NCBI GenBank assembly: GCA_017462565.1
Contig: JAFTQW010000005.1
Coordinates: 1-40,584 of the forward strand
Reading direction: 5' to 3'
DNA length: 40,584 nt
From: Ruminococcus sp.
Lineage (GTDB): Bacteria; Bacillota; Clostridia; Oscillospirales; Ruminococcaceae
Both the position numbers and the translations under genes were made by a program. The notes under the pieces were generated by a model. That model had not been told where the DNA came from, did not search any database, and saw nothing but the letters and a program-made list of their open reading frames with translations. Position 1 is the stretch's first letter. Every line of letters begins with the position of its first letter. Below are positions 15,637 to 23,670 of the stretch, one piece after another.

Positions 15637-16656
15637 ATGGCAAAATATATTGAAGCCGGAATTTTTCAGCTTGAAAAATCACCAAAAATAGAAAGCTTTG
15701 CCGCTGTTGCAGGCAAAAAAGAGGGCGAAGGTCCTCTTGGCGAATACTTCGACGAAGTTATCGAAGACAGTCACTTCGGAAGACAAACATGGGAACAGGC
15801 GGAAAGCAGTTTTCAGCTTGAAGCGGTCAGTCTTGCAATAAAAAAAGCAGGACTTGTTAAAGAAGATGTCGATGCGATCTTCTCCGGCGATCTAATTAAT
15901 CAATGTATCGGTTCAACCTACGGTCTGCGTGAACTCGAGATCCCTTATCTGGGAATTTACGGCGCTTGCTCGACTATGGCGGAGGGACTTCTTATCGCTT
16001 CTCTCCTCGTGGACGGAGGTTCTGTAAACAGGGCAGCCGCCGTTACTTCCTCTCACTTTTCAACGGCGGAAAGACAATTCCGTTTTCCTCTTTCATACGG
16101 CGGACAGCGTACTCCTACATCGCAATGGACCTGCACTGCTTCCGGAGCTGTTCTGCTCTCTAAAAATATCGGCGGAGCTGAAATAATCGGTGGATGTATC
16201 GGAAAAATTACGGACATGGGCGTTACCGATATCAATAATATGGGAAGCGCAATGGCTCCGGCGGCGGCAGGTACGATAAAAAGATATCTTGACGCAACTA
16301 AAACCGTCCCCTCCGATTACGATTATATTATAACAGGCGACCTCGGAATCACGGGAAGCAAGCTCCTTGTGGATTTTCTGCTGAAACAGGGCGTAGATAT
16401 TTCCGTTCAGCACCGTGACTGCGGTGAAATGATTTTTGATGCGGAAACTCAGGACACTCACTGCGGCGGTTCAGGCTGCGGATGCAGTGCAAGCGTTCTC
16501 TGCGGCTATTTTCTTCCCATGCTTGAAAACGGACAGACTAAAAATATTCTTTTTGCCGCAACAGGCGCTTTGATGTCGCCCATGTCGCTCCAGCAGGGCG
16601 AATCTATTCCAACCATATCTCATCTTGTTCATATTAGAAAGGCGGAAAAATTATGA
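15637..16656 (+). CDS. spoVAD: stage V sporulation protein AD
   Basis: 339 residues with a thiolase-like fold (beta-ketoacyl synthase relatives). The diagnostic SpoVAD regions are present: DSHFGRQTWEQAE, FSGDLINQCIGSTYGLR, YLGIYGACSTMAEGL, SSHFSTAERQFRFPL and QRTPTSQWTCTASGA. SpoVAD binds dipicolinic acid and works with the SpoVA membrane proteins to load Ca-DPA into the forespore. RBS ggaggtg. It overlaps spoVAE by 4 bp. The usual upstream partner spoVAC is not here; instead there are repeats R5, R6 and two 73-nt direct repeats. Confidence 0.95.
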   Translation: MAKYIEAGIFQLEKSPKIESFAAVAGKKEGEGPLGEYFDEVIEDSHFGRQTWEQAESSFQLEAVSLAIKKAGLVKEDVDAIFSGDLINQCIGSTYGLRELEIPYLGIYGACSTMAEGLLIASLLVDGGSVNRAAAVTSSHFSTAERQFRFPLSYGGQRTPTSQWTCTASGAVLLSKNIGGAEIIGGCIGKITDMGVTDINNMGSAMAPAAAGTIKRYLDATKTVPSDYDYIITGDLGITGSKLLVDFLLKQGVDISVQHRDCGEMIFDAETQDTHCGGSGCGCSASVLCGYFLPMLENGQTKNILFAATGALMSPMSLQQGESIPTISHLVHIRKAEKL

Positions 16657-17015
16657 TCGTTGATATTATAAAAGCATTTCTGATCGGCGGAGTTATCTGC
16701 GGTATCGGACAGCTTTTTATTGATTACACTAAACTGACTCCGGCGAGAATTCTTACCGGATATGTCGTTGCAGGAGTTCTTATTTCTGCCGTCGGACTGT
16801 ATAAGCCCCTTGTAGATTTTGCAGGAGCAGGAGCTACCGTTCCGCTGACAGGCTTTGGGCATACTCTCGCAGAAGGCATAAGACGTGCAATTAAAGAGGA
16901 CGGCTTTGTCGGAATTTTTACCGGCGGCATGACTGCCGCTTCCGGAGGTATCACCGCTGCGCTCCTTTTCGGACTTATCGCTTCGGCTGTTTTTAAGCAA
17001 AAGGATAAAAAATAA
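16653..17015 (+). CDS. spoVAE: stage V sporulation protein AE (SpoVAEb type)
   Basis: 120 residues, four hydrophobic helices, no signal peptide. It opens MIVDIIKAFLIGGVICGIGQ and contains LTPARILTGYVVAGVLISAVGLY, GATVPLTGFGHTLAEG and GIFTGGMTAASGGI, all typical of the SpoVAC/SpoVAEb family of forespore inner-membrane proteins. The ATG overlaps the spoVAD stop (ATGA), so the two are translationally coupled. Because SpoVAC and SpoVAEb are paralogues, this protein might do duty for both, but its position after spoVAD favours AEb. Confidence 0.92.
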   Translation: MIVDIIKAFLIGGVICGIGQLFIDYTKLTPARILTGYVVAGVLISAVGLYKPLVDFAGAGATVPLTGFGHTLAEGIRRAIKEDGFVGIFTGGMTAASGGITAALLFGLIASAVFKQKDKK

Positions 17016-17055
17016 AAAATGTTTCACATGAAACAATGAAAGTTCGTTTTTTTAA

Positions 17056-17263
17056 GCAGCAGTATTTGTTATGTTTATCAAGAGGACTTTGATCTTTTAA
17101 TTCCCTGCTGAATGGAGTTATTTTCCTCTGAGCATCTTTCTAAATTATAAAAAATACCCCTTTACGGGGTATTTTTTATAATTTAATTGTGGGTTTCCAA
17201 AGGGATAATATCCCTTTGGCAGGGGTTTAAGGGGACAGCGTCCCCTTTAGAAAATACTGCTCA
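17056..17263 (-). repeat. R7: dispersed stem-loop element, overlapping the 3' end of the Ca2+ ATPase gene
   Basis: The left end gcagcagtatttgttatg is complementary to the right end agaaaatactgctc (core AGCAGTATTT). Inside, in inverted orientation, are the variable hairpin (ttataaaaaatacccc / ggggtattttttataa), TTTCCAAAGGGATAATATCCC with CTTTGG, and the AGGGGAC/GTCCCCT stem. The variable hairpin with its T run also looks like an intrinsic terminator for spoVAD-spoVAE. The right end lies inside the ATPase reading frame. Confidence 0.75.
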
Positions 17264-19865
17264 CGATCGGGACGGCTGCGCTTAGTCCGAGGGCAATAAG
17301 CATTTGTTTCGAGGTAAGCATAACCGTTTCAAAAACTCCCTGAAGCTGGGGAACGGCTACGGCTGCTGCAAGCGCTCCGACAGAAACTCCTACAGCGAGC
17401 AAAAGCTTAACATTGCTGAAAGGATTGATGCGGAAAATCGACTTTTTCTCCGATTTGCATTCAAAAACGTGTATAAGCTGCGACATTACAAGCGTTATAA
17501 GAGCAGCAGTTCTTGCCGCTTCAACCGTTCCGCCCATATTAAGAGTAATCGCAAAAGAAGCAAGCGTTGAAAGGCCGATGAAAATACCTCTGAAAATTAT
17601 TTTTCCCATAAGACCGTCGGAGAAAAATCCCTCTGTAGATTTTCTCGGCGGTCTGTTCATTATATCCTTTTCCGGCGGCTCCATTCCAAGAGCGATAGCC
17701 GGAAGTCCGTCCGTAACGAGATTTACCAGAAGAATCTGAACCGGCAGAAGAATTATCGGCATTCCCATAATGATGCCAAGGAACATCGTTAAAACCTCGC
17801 CAATGTTGCAGGAAAGAAGATAGCGGACAAATTTCCGTATATTTGAATAAACGCATCTGCCCTGTTCAACTGCGTTTACAAGAGTTGCAAGGTTATCATC
17901 GAGCAGAATAACGTCCGCCGCCTGCTTTGTGACGTCCGTTCCGGTAACGCCCATAGCAACTCCCACATCGGCTTCTTTAATGGCGGGAGCGTCGTTTACT
18001 CCGTCGCCTGTCATGGTGACTATTTCACCCCTGCGTTTAAAGCTTCTGACTATTCTTAATTTGTGAATCGGCTCAACTCGTGCAAAAACGGTATATTTGC
18101 CTATTTCACGGTCTAATTCGCTATCGGAAAGCTTATCGAGTTCTTCTCCGGTCATAGCCTTGCCGCCTTTAAGAAGTCCGGCTTTTTTAGCTACGGCAAC
18201 GGCAGTATTTTTGTGGTCTCCGGTTATCATGACCGTTTTGACGGAAGCGTTGGCGCACTTTCGGATAGCGGCTTTTGCCTCTTCTCTCGGAGGATCGATC
18301 ATTCCGGTAAGTCCGAGGAAAATAAGATTTCCCCTTTCAGGATCAAACGTATCGGAAACGCAGAACGCAAGGGCAAGAACTCTTAAAGCCTTATCGGACA
18401 TTTCTATAACTTTAGCGGAGATTTGTCGGCGTATCTCGGAATTCAGCGGCTTTATTTCGCCGTTTTCGTCCAGAAACTGCGAGCATCTGGGCACAATAAC
18501 TTCTTCCGCACCCTTAAAATAAAGACGCTTATCGCTTCTTGTAAGACAATGTACCGCCATAAATCTCGTTTCGCTGTCAAAGGGATACTCCTCCAGTTTT
18601 CGGCAGCGTTCTTCAAGCTCCGGCTTTTTAATTCCGACCTTTGCTGCGGCAACAAGAATAGCAATTTCGGTCGGATCGCCCGTTACCTGCCATTCGCCCT
18701 TGCCGGAAATAGCTCCTCTGCTGCGGCTTCTGGTCTGTTTTGAGGCAGAAATAGAAGCCGTTGAACACATTGCGCCGCATATGAGGGTTTCGGTAAGAGC
18801 CTTTTCATTTCGGGGATTAACGGCAATTCCCTCGCCGCCCTTGGTAACTCCGCCGCTTATACGATATCCCATACCGCTGAAATAATAGCTTTCCCCGACT
18901 GTAGCAAGTTCGGTCACGGTCATTTTATTTTCGGTGATTGTACCTGTTTTATCCGAGCAGATCACCGAAGCGCATCCAAGAGTTTCAACGCTGTGGAGCT
19001 TATTCACAAGAGCTTTTTGTTTCAGCATACGGTTAACGGCAAGCGCAAGAGCTATTGTAACTGTAGCCGGAAGTCCCTCCGGAATGGCGGCAATTGCAAT
19101 AGTGATTCCGGTCATGAGCATATCGAAAACGTTCTCGCCCCTCAGAACTCCTGCGCCAAAAACCGCAGCGCATACCACAAGACATATAATTGCAACGACC
19201 TTTCCAAGCTCTGCAAGACGTTTTTGCAGAGGAGTCATTTCCTTTTCAATGCTGCTGAGCATTTCAGAAATTCTGCCCATCTGAGTTTTCTTGCCCGTTG
19301 CAATAACCTTTGCAAGACAAGTACCCTTTGTTGCAGAAGCTCCGCAATAAATAATATTGGCTTTATTAAGCGAATTATCGGTATCGTTTTTATTTCCGGC
19401 AAGCTTTGCGACAGCCTCAGATTCGCCTGTTAAAATAGATTCGTCGGAAAAAAATCCTGCCGCTTTCAGAACGGCACAGTCCGCCGGAATACGGTCGCCG
19501 GCTTCAAGCTCGATGACGTCGTCGGGAACGAGCCTTGCTGCTTCGATCTCTTTAAGAGTTCCGTCACGGTAGCATTTCGCCGTCGGAGCGGTCATAGATT
19601 TAAGCGCCTCAAGAGTATGCTCCGTACGATACTCCTGAATAAATCCCAGAATCGCATTAAGCAGTACGATAAGTATTATCGTAACGGCGTCCGTGATTTC
19701 TCCGAGCAGAACAGAAACAACAGTCGCCGCAAGAAGTATCATGACCATAACGTCCTTAAACTGTCCGATAAAAATTCCGGCAGCGCTTGTTCTTTTGCTT
19801 TCCTCAAGGACGTTTTCGCCCTCTGTTTTCAGCCTTTCAGCCGCTTCTTTTTCAGTAAGTCCCAT
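17247..19865 (-). CDS. calcium-translocating P-type ATPase (P2A)
   Basis: 872 residues from the ATG at 19865 (RBS gaaagga). Domain order follows SERCA-type pumps: N-terminal GLTEKEAAERL, M1-M2, actuator domain with TGES at 147-150, M4 with PEGLP at 262-266, phosphorylated D305 in CSDKTGT, nucleotide domain, hinge MTGDGVNDAPAIKEADVG, and M5-M10 including NLVTDGLPAIALGMEPPE on M6. It exports Ca2+ from the cytoplasm. The C-terminus ends at VSSIF, and its last codons and the TAA stop come from repeat R7, so the natural tail may be about ten residues shorter than in relatives. It is a single gene. Confidence 0.93.
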   Translation of the reverse strand: MGLTEKEAAERLKTEGENVLEESKRTSAAGIFIGQFKDVMVMILLAATVVSVLLGEITDAVTIILIVLLNAILGFIQEYRTEHTLEALKSMTAPTAKCYRDGTLKEIEAARLVPDDVIELEAGDRIPADCAVLKAAGFFSDESILTGESEAVAKLAGNKNDTDNSLNKANIIYCGASATKGTCLAKVIATGKKTQMGRISEMLSSIEKEMTPLQKRLAELGKVVAIICLVVCAAVFGAGVLRGENVFDMLMTGITIAIAAIPEGLPATVTIALALAVNRMLKQKALVNKLHSVETLGCASVICSDKTGTITENKMTVTELATVGESYYFSGMGYRISGGVTKGGEGIAVNPRNEKALTETLICGAMCSTASISASKQTRSRSRGAISGKGEWQVTGDPTEIAILVAAAKVGIKKPELEERCRKLEEYPFDSETRFMAVHCLTRSDKRLYFKGAEEVIVPRCSQFLDENGEIKPLNSEIRRQISAKVIEMSDKALRVLALAFCVSDTFDPERGNLIFLGLTGMIDPPREEAKAAIRKCANASVKTVMITGDHKNTAVAVAKKAGLLKGGKAMTGEELDKLSDSELDREIGKYTVFARVEPIHKLRIVRSFKRRGEIVTMTGDGVNDAPAIKEADVGVAMGVTGTDVTKQAADVILLDDNLATLVNAVEQGRCVYSNIRKFVRYLLSCNIGEVLTMFLGIIMGMPIILLPVQILLVNLVTDGLPAIALGMEPPEKDIMNRPPRKSTEGFFSDGLMGKIIFRGIFIGLSTLASFAITLNMGGTVEAARTAALITLVMSQLIHVFECKSEKKSIFRINPFSNVKLLLAVGVSVGALAAAVAVPQLQGVFETVMLTSKQMLIALGLSAAVPIVSSIF

Positions 19866-19931
19866 AATCTCAATCCTTTCAAAGGAAGTTTTGTCCTTAA
19901 AGAATATGCGAAAATAAGACAAGATATTCAC

Positions 19932-19968
19932 AAAAAATCTGCCGACAGCTTTTTAGCTATCGGCAGAT
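19932..19968 (-). terminator. intrinsic terminator after the dockerin pair
   Basis: A 14-bp stem (atctgccgacagct / agctatcggcagat) with a short loop is followed on the minus strand by TTTTTT. It ends the dockerin transcript and separates it from the ATPase gene. The stem is nearly the same as the terminator after the GH5 gene (21421-21455). Confidence 0.88.
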
Positions 19969-20011
19969 GAATTATGTTTTATTCAATATTTAATTCTTAT
20001 AATTATAATAG

Positions 20012-20392
20012 TTAATCATCTTTACTCATTTGGTCGATTACATCCTGAGCTTCTTTTAGTATATCTGACTCTGTTTTAGAAGAGTTTAAAGTATATTGAC
20101 GAAGAATCAGTGCTGCATCAACGCCGTCAACAAAGCCATTGCCATCCACATCTCCGTATTTAGCAATTGTATCACTGTATGGAATATCAGCAGGATCCAC
20201 ATATGCAATCATTAATGTATAGTATCGAAGCGTGATAGCAGCGTCAGTAGCATCAATACGTCCGTCAGCGTTTACATCACCAACCTGAATTTCAGTGAGG
20301 GATGTATCGTTTCCTGTTTCAGCAAATGCTGTCATAGGAGCAGCCGTAAGTCCAAGTGCCAATGCTGATAAAAAAGCTGTTAATTTTTTCAT
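20012..20392 (-). CDS. small secreted dockerin-only protein
   Basis: 126 residues. The signal peptide is about 1-24 (MKKLTAFLSALALGLTAAPM, cleavage after AFA). The mature part is almost entirely a dockerin: calcium loops GDVNADGRIDATD (about 38-50) and GDVDGNGFVDGVD (about 81-93) with the AAITLRYYT and AALILRQYT helices, separated by a longer than usual spacer (about 30 residues). A charged tail ends MSKDD. With no attached enzyme or binding domain, it may act as a free plug or competitor for a cohesin, or it may bind by its tail. It is 16 bp after the larger dockerin gene. RBS aggaggt. Confidence 0.82.
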   Translation of the reverse strand: MKKLTAFLSALALGLTAAPMTAFAETGNDTSLTEIQVGDVNADGRIDATDAAITLRYYTLMIAYVDPADIPYSDTIAKYGDVDGNGFVDGVDAALILRQYTLNSSKTESDILKEAQDVIDQMSKDD

Positions 20393-20408
20393 AATATTTA
20401 CCTCCTAA

Positions 20409-21248
20409 TTAATCATTATATATTTCATAAATATCTATCTTGCCTATGTTTCCGTTATACTCTATGCCAGATATTATTGTCGTATAATATTTAAGAAGCA
20501 AATCAGCATCCGCTTGTGAAATAAAACCATCTTTATTAACATCAGCAGCATATGCACTTCTTAAGTCTGGAATTTCATTTGTAAAATTTCCATTAATATT
20601 TTCGATCTTAATATCTCCGCCATTTAAATCGCACGCCCTTAACACACGTGTCGCATCAATACCGTCAACTACTCCATTTCCATTAATATCTCCTACAAGA
20701 TATTCATTAGATTCAAGAATTTCAGGAGTATTAATTCCACCCGTTCCATTGGCAGGATTATATATCGTTATATGATGTTCAGCATCAGTAATCATACAAG
20801 GTGCATTTGGTATATTATAAAATACAACATTTCCTGTTGAATTAAAAACATTATTTACATCAGTTCTTTCAACATAAAATCCCACAAAATGTCCATTATA
20901 ATTTTTAGCTGTTGCATTCATTGTTGCAAATGCAAGTTCATGATCATTGATATTTACCAATGAACCTGCGTAGGGGTTGCCAAATGTTACATAGTCATCT
21001 CCTTCATTTGATGTTGTAAATTTAAAACCTTCTCCAAGCTCTACATGGAATCCACTTGTTGTAAAATCCGGCATATTTTCAATCACAACATCTGCTCTAA
21101 TATCGCCGTCACTTTCAATTGTGAAATCAAGATACATTTTTGGCACACTATTCGTTGCCTGAGCCGCAGATGAATTTATCATAGGAACAGCGGTCATTGT
21201 CATTGCAGCTGCAAGTCCTGCTACGATTGTCTTTTTAAACTTCTTCAT
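20409..21248 (-). CDS. secreted dockerin protein with cohesin-like N-terminal domain
   Basis: 279 residues from ATG 21248 (RBS aaggag; an in-frame GTG upstream overlaps the RBS). The signal peptide is about 1-30 (MKKFKKTIVAGLAAAMTMTA). The mature domain of about 150 residues (PKMYLDFTIESDGDIRADVV ... HITIYNP) is predicted to be a beta-sandwich and resembles cohesin-type or structural modules. The dockerin follows: GDINGNGVVDGID and, after an unusual 30-residue insertion, ADVNKDGFISQAD with LLLKYYT. It probably shares a transcript with the dockerin-only gene. A consensus promoter lies at 21321-21349. Function is unknown. Confidence 0.8.
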   Translation of the reverse strand: MKKFKKTIVAGLAAAMTMTAVPMINSSAAQATNSVPKMYLDFTIESDGDIRADVVIENMPDFTTSGFHVELGEGFKFTTSNEGDDYVTFGNPYAGSLVNINDHELAFATMNATAKNYNGHFVGFYVERTDVNNVFNSTGNVVFYNIPNAPCMITDAEHHITIYNPANGTGGINTPEILESNEYLVGDINGNGVVDGIDATRVLRACDLNGGDIKIENINGNFTNEIPDLRSAYAADVNKDGFISQADADLLLKYYTTIISGIEYNGNIGKIDIYEIYND

Positions 21249-21320
21249 GTTAATCACTCCTTAATTTAAATCATCCTTTATGATATAATATGCATAAATT
21301 GTATATTTTATCACACTTAT

Positions 21321-21349
21321 ATTATAACATATCCCTCACAAAATGTCAA
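21321..21349 (-). promoter_or_regulatory. consensus sigma-A promoter for dockerin pair
   Basis: On the minus strand TTGACA (21344-21349), a 17-bp spacer and TATAAT (21321-21326). Both hexamers match consensus perfectly. It lies about 75 bp before the ATG at 21248. Confidence 0.85.
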
Positions 21350-21420
21350 GCATATGTTCTATTTTTCTTTTTGAATTACCGCCAATTCTTTTAAAATATA
21401 TTTGTCGATTCTGCATAAAT

Positions 21421-21455
21421 AAAAACTCTGCCGACAGCAATAAAGCTATCGGCAG
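21421..21455 (-). terminator. intrinsic terminator after the GH5 gene
   Basis: The stem ctgccgacagc / gctatcggcag is followed on the minus strand by a TTTTT tract. The stem sequence almost duplicates the terminator at 19932-19968, suggesting a shared origin. Confidence 0.85.
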
Positions 21456-21461
21456 TACATA

Positions 21462-23264
21462 TTATTTTATAACCCTGTCTACACCCTCGATAGTGAATTC
21501 AATTTTTAAACTCTCTTTAGGCATATTTATCTCGATGTTAGGAGCTTCAGTGTTGTAGATGTTTACAATTTCGATGTAAAGATTTCCGTCGTTGTCCTCA
21601 GTTATGATAGGATTGCCTATCGCAGTTACAACATCATCGCAGTAAACAGCTACATCTGAAATTTTCAGAGCGTTTGTATACGGAACGTCCGTGCTTACAA
21701 ACAGCATATTGAGTCCGTCAGAATCGGACGAGAAATCGTATCCCGAAACTCCGACAGAGTATCTTCCGTCCTCTTTTATTTCAGCGTCAGTGAACGAAGC
21801 TCCGGTGTCGATGATATCGTCCTCACCGTCTCCGTCCTGATCCTCGCCCCACTTAATGAGAGTGTTGAACCATTTTGTTTCTGCGCCGTAATTTGAATCG
21901 CCGTAAGCGTTTCTGAAAGTATACACCTTTGTCTGGATACCGAAATAAGCGTTGATCGCATTTTTCGACTCTGCCGTTTCACCGCTTACCGACGTTCCTC
22001 TTCCGGCCTGCGGATTTTTTTCACTAACGGCATTCACGATTGCCGAAATGATTTCAGGCTGAGTCTGAGTTGCATCGTTTCTGTCGAAAAGACCGAAACC
22101 GTATTGTCCATTATAGCCATTGTCCCAATAAACCGGAGTAATTCCGTTTGCAGCGGCTGTTCCGGCGAGGAAGCCGTTGTAGTAAACTCTGTTTTCGGCT
22201 ATCTGATTGGGAATTCCGGCATTTGCAAGAGTTTTGTCGATGCATCCGTATTCACCGATAACAACCGGAACGCCTTTATCAACAAACTGCGTTTTCAGCT
22301 TATTCATCTGCTCTTCGATGTGGTCCTCTTCACCCCAGGTAGCTTTATTTCTTGGATTAGCCTTATTTACATCAATGATCTCCTGTCCTTTATCGCCCCA
22401 AAGGAAAGTTTTCTTGCTTTCCTCGCCGCAGTAATCCCACGGATCGTAGCAGTGAACTGAAAGGATGATCCTGTTTTCGCCGGAGGTATTATTATCGTTC
22501 GGAAGTTCGAAGCCGTAGTCGCCGCAGGTGAAATTTATATCGGTATTCCATCCGGGAACCATAAGCCAGCGGTGCGTATTTTCCGAACCTGTTCCACGAA
22601 CGGTATCGACAAAAATCTGATTATAAGCGTTGATATTATCGTAATATTCCGGAACCGGATCATGATATTCTCCGTCGAACTCTTCGTTCATGCTTTCAAA
22701 AATAAGGTGTTCGTCGTAATCGGCAAATTTCTCGGCGATCTGAGTCCAGAGAGCCTGATATTTTTCCTTTATGTAATCCTGATCTTCACCGTTGCAAAGA
22801 AACCAGCCTCCCGTAACGGTATTATAGCCGTCGCCGTGAACGTTTATGATAACGTTAAGATTCTGATTATAGCAATACTGAACGACCTCTTCAACACGAT
22901 CGAGCCAAGCCTCATCGACCTTATAGCCGTTGCTGTCGTCGATTTTGCTGAGATACGATACAGGAATCCGAACCGTTTTGAAGCCGGCAGCCGCAACAGC
23001 ATCAATCATTTCCTGTGAAGCGGCAGGGTTTCCCCATACAGTTTCATTCGGTGTTCCGCCGGAATTGGCTTCGAGGGTGTTGCCATAGTTCCAGCCGGCG
23101 CCAAGCTCTTCCGCAATGCTGTCGATAGAGATAGTCGGGCTTACCTCTTTTGTTTTTTCTGCCGAGCCGCTTTCAGAGCTGTTTTTGGACGAACAACCGC
23201 TGAATACTGCGGCGGACATTGCAGCGCCGCACATAACCGCTGCAATTTTTTTGTAGATACTCAT
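21462..23264 (-). CDS. lipoprotein endoglucanase, glycoside hydrolase family 5
   Basis: 600 residues. A lipoprotein signal ends in FSGC with C24, so the enzyme should be tethered to the outer face of the membrane. A Ser/Glu linker leads to the GH5 TIM barrel (about 45-415): GAGWNYGNTLEA, TVRIPVSY (R99), NVHGDG, acid/base E194 (SMNEEF), H271-x-Y273, nucleophile E338 (VVIGEYG) and W380. It hydrolyses beta-1,4-glucan or related glycans. The last 170 or so residues form a separate acidic domain with a DQDGDGEDD calcium-like loop, perhaps a carbohydrate-binding module that I cannot assign. There is no dockerin, unlike its neighbours. RBS ggagga. Own promoter and terminator. Confidence 0.92.
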   Translation of the reverse strand: MSIYKKIAAVMCGAAMSAAVFSGCSSKNSSESGSAEKTKEVSPTISIDSIAEELGAGWNYGNTLEANSGGTPNETVWGNPAASQEMIDAVAAAGFKTVRIPVSYLSKIDDSNGYKVDEAWLDRVEEVVQYCYNQNLNVIINVHGDGYNTVTGGWFLCNGEDQDYIKEKYQALWTQIAEKFADYDEHLIFESMNEEFDGEYHDPVPEYYDNINAYNQIFVDTVRGTGSENTHRWLMVPGWNTDINFTCGDYGFELPNDNNTSGENRIILSVHCYDPWDYCGEESKKTFLWGDKGQEIIDVNKANPRNKATWGEEDHIEEQMNKLKTQFVDKGVPVVIGEYGCIDKTLANAGIPNQIAENRVYYNGFLAGTAAANGITPVYWDNGYNGQYGFGLFDRNDATQTQPEIISAIVNAVSEKNPQAGRGTSVSGETAESKNAINAYFGIQTKVYTFRNAYGDSNYGAETKWFNTLIKWGEDQDGDGEDDIIDTGASFTDAEIKEDGRYSVGVSGYDFSSDSDGLNMLFVSTDVPYTNALKISDVAVYCDDVVTAIGNPIITEDNDGNLYIEIVNIYNTEAPNIEINMPKESLKIEFTIEGVDRVIK

Positions 23265-23323
23265 TTGTTTTCCTCCTGGTGAAAATTTTTGTGTATAATG
23301 CCTATAATATAAATTGCACTATC

Positions 23324-23352
23324 ATTATATCATATACGTTAAAAAATTTCAA
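23324..23352 (-). promoter_or_regulatory. sigma-A-type promoter for the GH5 gene
   Basis: On the minus strand TTGAAA (23347-23352), a 17-bp spacer and TATAAT (23324-23329), about 60 bp before the start codon. A second TATAAT-like box lies closer to the gene (about 23303). Confidence 0.8.
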
Positions 23353-23369
23353 GAGGAAATGCGAATTAA

Positions 23370-23670
23370 GACAGGCAACAACATTTACTTTTTTGTTATG
23401 TTTATCAAGTGAACCAGTGCTAACAACTTAGCAGGGGACTCTGTCCCCCGTACCCCCTGCCAAAGGGGAGTACATCCCCTTTGGAATCCCGATATTAATT
23501 ATTTTCATTACCTCGTAAAGAGGTAATGAAAATAATTAGGGCAGAATGCCCATAGAATAGACGTCCCTTTGAAAAGGGTTCGAGGAACAGAATTTCCTAA
23601 GTTGTTGGCATTGTCAAGGGGACAGAGTCCCCTTTATAACTAACAGGAAAAGTAAATGCCGTCGTCTCAG
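23370..23670 (+). repeat. R8: composite dispersed element (class-A copy nested in a class-B shell)
   Basis: The outer ends caggcaacaacatttactttt and aaaagtaaatgccgtcgtct are complementary (class B, as in R14). Inside, 23417-23613 has class-A ends (gctaacaacttag / ctaagttgttggcattg) around GGGGACTCTGTCCCC, CCAAAGGGGAGTACATCCCC plus TTTGG, a variable hairpin (attattttcattacctc / gaggtaatgaaaataat) and GGGCAGAATGCCC. A further AAGGGGACAGAGTCCCCTT stem lies between the inner and outer right ends. The right end meets the mazF stop codon. Confidence 0.82.

Noticed and set aside
17143-17181. Hairpin after spoVAE as a simple terminator only
   Set aside because: It works in form as a terminator, but its place and flanks match the variable hairpin of the repeat family, so it is listed as part of R7.
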